64,000 nt of DNA. It comes from Pyxicephalus adspersus (taxonomy: Eukaryota > Chordata > Amphibia > Anura > Pyxicephalidae). How positions within the stretch are numbered: the stretch's first letter is position 1; every line of letters starts with the position of its first letter. The notes under the pieces were generated by a model. That model saw only the letters and a program-made list of their open reading frames with translations, was not told the DNA's origin and did not search any database. Positions 60,452 to 64,000 of the stretch are shown in pieces. The translations under genes were made by a program, and so were the position numbers. Location: the NCBI RefSeq assembly GCF_032062135.1, contig NC_092859.1:87920781-87984780 (forward strand), read 5' to 3'.

Positions 60452-61330
60452 GTGTGTAAAGTTCTATACATTTTTACTTCCCTACTATAGTCTCACATGT
60501 CTATTCCCTGTTAAAAAAAAATATGAATAAAGTCACTAAAAGTTTCATATGCACAAATAGGAAAAATCTTGCATAGATATCCTAGGGACCAACTCTTGTC
60601 CCCTAGCTCTATCATTTGTAAAGTTCAACTACTCCAGTAGTTCTGGTCCAGTAGTTCTGGTCATCATGTGAACCACTTCTGGACGCAAACACTGATCTTT
60701 TACAATCTACTTGTGTAATATATCTATTTATTGGACTTTTGAGGTTACAAGGAACAACAGCATAGCAATAGTAATTTACTGTGCAAATTGAACAGTTGTT
60801 GATCTGCAGTAAACTTTAATTGGTTCACTGTGTCTTTGTTTTTGTTTGATTCTAGGGCAGCTGTACCTCTATCTACTATTGCCTGTCATCTCATTTAATT
60901 TGTTATTCCTTGACAAGTTACTTCTTACTTCTTCTTACTGAAAATATATTGTTATTAAGCAGCCATGTAAATCACCAGGATTGCAATTTTGTTGTAAATA
61001 ACTAAGCTCAAAGTTTTTAAAGAGTCAAAAAGTTACAGAAAAAAATGTCAAATTAAGCTATTCTCCTCTGCTAACACCATTCTGCAATTAAAATGTATGC
61101 AAGTCTATGTACATTGTGAATGTAAGCACACTTCCTAATACATAAAAAAAGCTGAAATCAATAAGAAGGATGAGACCTTCATTGTTATTCCAGGGCAATA
61201 CTTCCCAATTGACAATTGTTAAGCCTTTCAAGTAAATTGACATTCACAAAGAATGACATTGGTTTGACTTACACTTATAACTAAATTAGAAATATCTTTT
61301 TTCAGAAAAAAGTTTTGCATCCATTTAGCA
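60452..61330. other. Intergenic, no gene seen
   Basis: AT-rich. A short direct repeat (ccagtagttctggt) occurs twice at about 60632-60660. No gene. Confidence 0.4.
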
Positions 61331-61359
61331 ATCTATCTATCTATTTATCTATCTATCTG

Positions 61360-61418
<59 letters not shown>
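61331..61418. repeat. ATCT tetranucleotide microsatellite
   Basis: About 22 units of ATCT/CTAT with two early interruptions (atttatct and atctgtct). Likely polymorphic in length. Confidence 0.97.
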
Positions 61419-62696
61419 GAATGCAGTGTTTATTTTGGCTAACTTGGGTGGCTTTTTGGATTCACTACATCATTGCCTTTAGTCAGACTTGTATTTTTCT
61501 AAAGACCTCTAGCTCAGTAAAAAATAAAGTAAATAAAAGACCCTTCTGGGCCTGAACCTGTACCTTTTTATCTTCACAAAAACTACTTGCACTTTAACAC
61601 GGTGACCACCAATGACATTCTACATACATCATGGCTTATCATCAGAACAAACTCTTTTACACCCCGTACAGATATCATATTTAAAACAAATCTTTCAGGA
61701 TCACTTCCAGTGTCAGGAGAAAGAATCAACTTGGCACACACAGACCCTTTTATTCTATAGAGAGGAGAGGATGAGCAAGCAGCACCCCGCTGTGCTCTTC
61801 TCCATAGAAAAGTAAAACAGTCAGTTCTGATCAATCTTTTATCAATCCACCAGGGCAAACCACAGTACATTCAGGCAAAATTTTTGCCTGGGATGAGAAT
61901 GACTATTCATCTAGGGCAACAATCATTGGAAGATGCTACAAGTTTTTTTTTAATTTATTTTCACTTAGCTACATTGTGTGTTCAGGATAGTAAGTGTGGA
62001 AATCAGTAAATATAAGTCATATTGCCACCTCTCTCCTTTAGGTTGATAAAGTTGTGATATAAAAGAAGTTCTCAGCCCTGGAAGAAAATGAAGGAGGTCA
62101 TCTAAACATCTCTCTTTCTATCATTACTGATCTAAGTAGATATAAAACAAAAGGTAATTGTTAGATAACACCCATCAATTGGATTAAATTAAATTATTAT
62201 TAAATAGCATGGCTCTTGGAGGCTTCACGTAACAAATTCAATCATGCACCCACTCTAGTTCAATTAAAAAAAATACAATACAAATATTATTAACAATTGT
62301 TTACTGTTGAGCAACAAATGCTGTGTATTGTATTCTTTCAGAAGATTGGGTCTTACAATGATTTCTATTCCACAAGTCCTTATATTGAACATTATTTTGA
62401 AGCAGTAGTGGGAAAAATGTTAACAAATGCTCAATCCCTCATGCATTCATGCTTTGTCAAGTGGCATGTCAAAAACAATTTACAAATACAGTGTTTCATG
62501 TTGTTACTGGCTAAATAACAAGCCTTTGTTATGTGTTGGTAGGTGGGTTGAAATAAAAAAAATCAAAGCATGCAATCATTCATCAATGTATTTTGAGATT
62601 TGTAGAGACAGCAAAAATTTCCCTGGCTAAGTTGGTTGAGCAGATTGCTTTAGTGTTTAATTTGCTAAGATAACACCCGATCTACCATGCACACAA
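61419..62696. other. Intergenic, no gene seen
   Basis: AT-rich. Opposed frames at 61583-61870 and others at 62297-62630 carry no recognisable motif. Confidence 0.4.
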
Positions 62697-62851
62697 TGGG
62701 CCTAGGTAATTAAAGCTTTCCAAGCATGGGTAAGATAGACTATCATGGGTGGTCCTGGGTGATCCAGGAAACCTGGTATTCAAATGTTTTTAATCTTGGG
62801 CCAGATCCAATTTAAAGTTCCATCTTCTCCAGTCTTCCCAAGCCCTATGTC
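62697..62851. mobile_element. Foldback MITE, copy F, decayed
   Basis: gggcctaggtaattaaagct and gtcctgggtgatccaggaaa match the left half of copy A with drift. The right half is mostly lost, leaving catcttctccagtcttccca. Confidence 0.65.
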
Positions 62852-63790
62852 ATGAAGAATTAAAAAAAATACTCAAAAACAGTCTATCACTTTATAGTTG
62901 CTGTCTTGTAGGCCAAGGTGTAAAGTTTTTTATTTGCCAGTGGTGTTTGTTAAGTTACAGTCTTCAGGAACATCATATACTATGCAGATTGTCCTGTAAA
63001 ATGATCAAAAAATGTATCAGTGGTAGAACAATTAAAGCACTGAAATCATTTTTATTTATTTTTTTGTTTCTGCTAAACTAAGTAGTCGTACATGAAGAAG
63101 ATCAAAATGTCACGTATTCCAGCTTACTAAAATACAGAATAAAGGAACTATTGTGTGCACTGGTGTTCCAAGAACATCACAGCACTCAGAACCTTATTTA
63201 GCCAGGTTAATATTAAGAATGACAGGTATTGTAAGCACATTTATAGCTCAGTTTTTAGTCAGGTTGAAAGCGATTTTTTTTCTTGTTTCAAAATAACATT
63301 CATTGCTTTCAAAAACTTTAGGAGTCATTTGTCTGTAAAATGATTTTATACCTAACTGAAGTAAATGTCAGACTCATGTCAATTTCTTGTGAGTGCTTGA
63401 TTGCCTCTAGTAACTTCTACTAAGTAGAAAGAGTTTACAAGCCTCTCTTGCATCAATAGAAATGGAAAAAGTTTCTGTTTCATGAAAACTTCTAATACAT
63501 TTGATGCGAATGGTGTTGTAAAAATATATATATATAATCTTACATGAAAGCACATAATTTAACATGCAGCTTTGTAACCACACTCTCACTGCCATACAAA
63601 AGCCCCCTTGCTATAGTTCAAAATGTCTTTATATTTGAAGACTCACAAATTCAGTGAAAGTTGAACCTAATCACTAAAATGTCAAAGAAGCTTTAACATG
63701 GTTATATAATTTCAAAAGCTGCTTTTAATCTTTTAATGTCTGCAGCTGTTATTAAATAATATCTTTCTCATCCTGGTATGAATATGTTTT
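62852..63790. other. Intergenic, no gene seen
   Basis: AT-rich, with no gene or recognised repeat. Confidence 0.4.
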
Positions 63791-64000
63791 GGCAGCACGG
63801 TGGCTCAGTGGTTAGCACTCTGGCCTTTGAACCACTAGGTCACACGTTTGAATCCCTGCCAGGACACTATCTGCAAGAAGTTTGTATGTTCTGCATGGGT
63901 TTCCTCCGAGTACTCTGGTTTATTCCCACAGGCTAATCAGCCTTCCCTTAAAAATTGTCCTTAGACTAAATTATTGACATTTGACTATGATGGGGAAATT
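63791..64000 (+). mobile_element. tRNA-derived SINE, 5' part, cut by window end
   Basis: Starts ggcagcacggtggctcagtg. An A-box-like tggctcagtgg (63801-63811) and a B-box-like acgtttgaatcc (63844-63855) show the tRNA-related, RNA polymerase III promoter layout. The body (gaagtttgtatgttctgcat, then gtttcctccgagtactctgg) follows, and the copy reaches gactatgatgggg before the window ends. It is the best-preserved SINE head here and serves as the reference for the other three. Confidence 0.85.

Noticed and set aside
17572..62851. Regularly repeated short palindromic units as a CRISPR array
   Set aside because: The copies are dispersed over 45 kb, diverged and self-complementary over about 200 bp, in vertebrate-type DNA; there is no repeat-spacer array.
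63791..63870. A tRNA gene
   Set aside because: A-box and B-box words are present, but the sequence continues into a SINE body, does not form a credible tRNA and recurs at three other places here.

Overview
This window looks like vertebrate nuclear DNA, most likely from a frog (Anura), possibly a ranoid. It is AT-rich and I find no convincing host gene exon. It is dominated by microsatellites and by families I associate with anuran genomes: L2-type LINEs with a tRNA-derived SINE that shares their 3' tail, an L1/Tx1-type LINE, a Tc1 element, hAT and Harbinger-like MITEs, a TTAA-flanked piggyBac-like element, and solo LTRs. The species is inferred from repeat types only. There is one assembly gap (N, 49641-49888). 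No operons, CRISPR arrays or other prokaryotic features are present, and almost all short open frames are chance frames or sit inside repeats.

Layout. 1-7.5 kb: a foldback MITE (308-463), an L2 tail (1396-1472), a hAT-like palindromic fragment (about 3260-3560) and a CpG-bearing MITE (5367-5797). 7.5-14.8 kb: a SINE (7591-8155) split by a 220-bp hAT MITE in its A-box region; a 29-nt G run; a 1.3-kb non-autonomous hAT (13491-14793) with a 428-bp MITE inside it. 15-25 kb: MITE and LTR pieces, then a possible 2.86-kb element (21416-24275) whose ends match a short MITE at 28281-28633. 27.3-29.0 kb: an L1/Tx1 LINE 3' end interrupted by that short MITE. 31.8-34.0 kb: SINE, hAT MITE with perfect 8-bp target duplication, foldback MITE, and a TTA-flanked MITE. 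35.9-37.2 kb: a 5'-truncated L2-type LINE on the minus strand with recognisable reverse transcriptase motifs. 42-43 kb: a complete solo LTR with 5-bp target duplication and an adjacent MITE. 46.6-47.6 kb: an L2 tail, a decayed minisatellite and a hAT relic.

The most interesting part is 49-58.2 kb. Two separately decayed copies of the same long protein-coding family (49079-51945 and 56514-58181) lie about 5 kb apart. I recognise the family only as a repeated, uncharacterised animal protein; its class is unknown to me and no transposase or polymerase signature is evident. Copy 1 was broken by a piggyBac-like insertion at a TTAA that copy 2 still holds unoccupied, by an LTR-like insertion with an accompanying deletion, and by stop codons. 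A Tc1 element (about 54040-55255), itself interrupted by a foldback MITE, lies between the copies.

The rest (58-64 kb) has two more foldback MITEs, a tetranucleotide microsatellite and a SINE that runs off the window edge. The layers of insertion give a relative chronology: L1, Tc1, SINE, the larger hAT and the unknown family came first; the MITEs, piggyBac-like and LTR elements came later.
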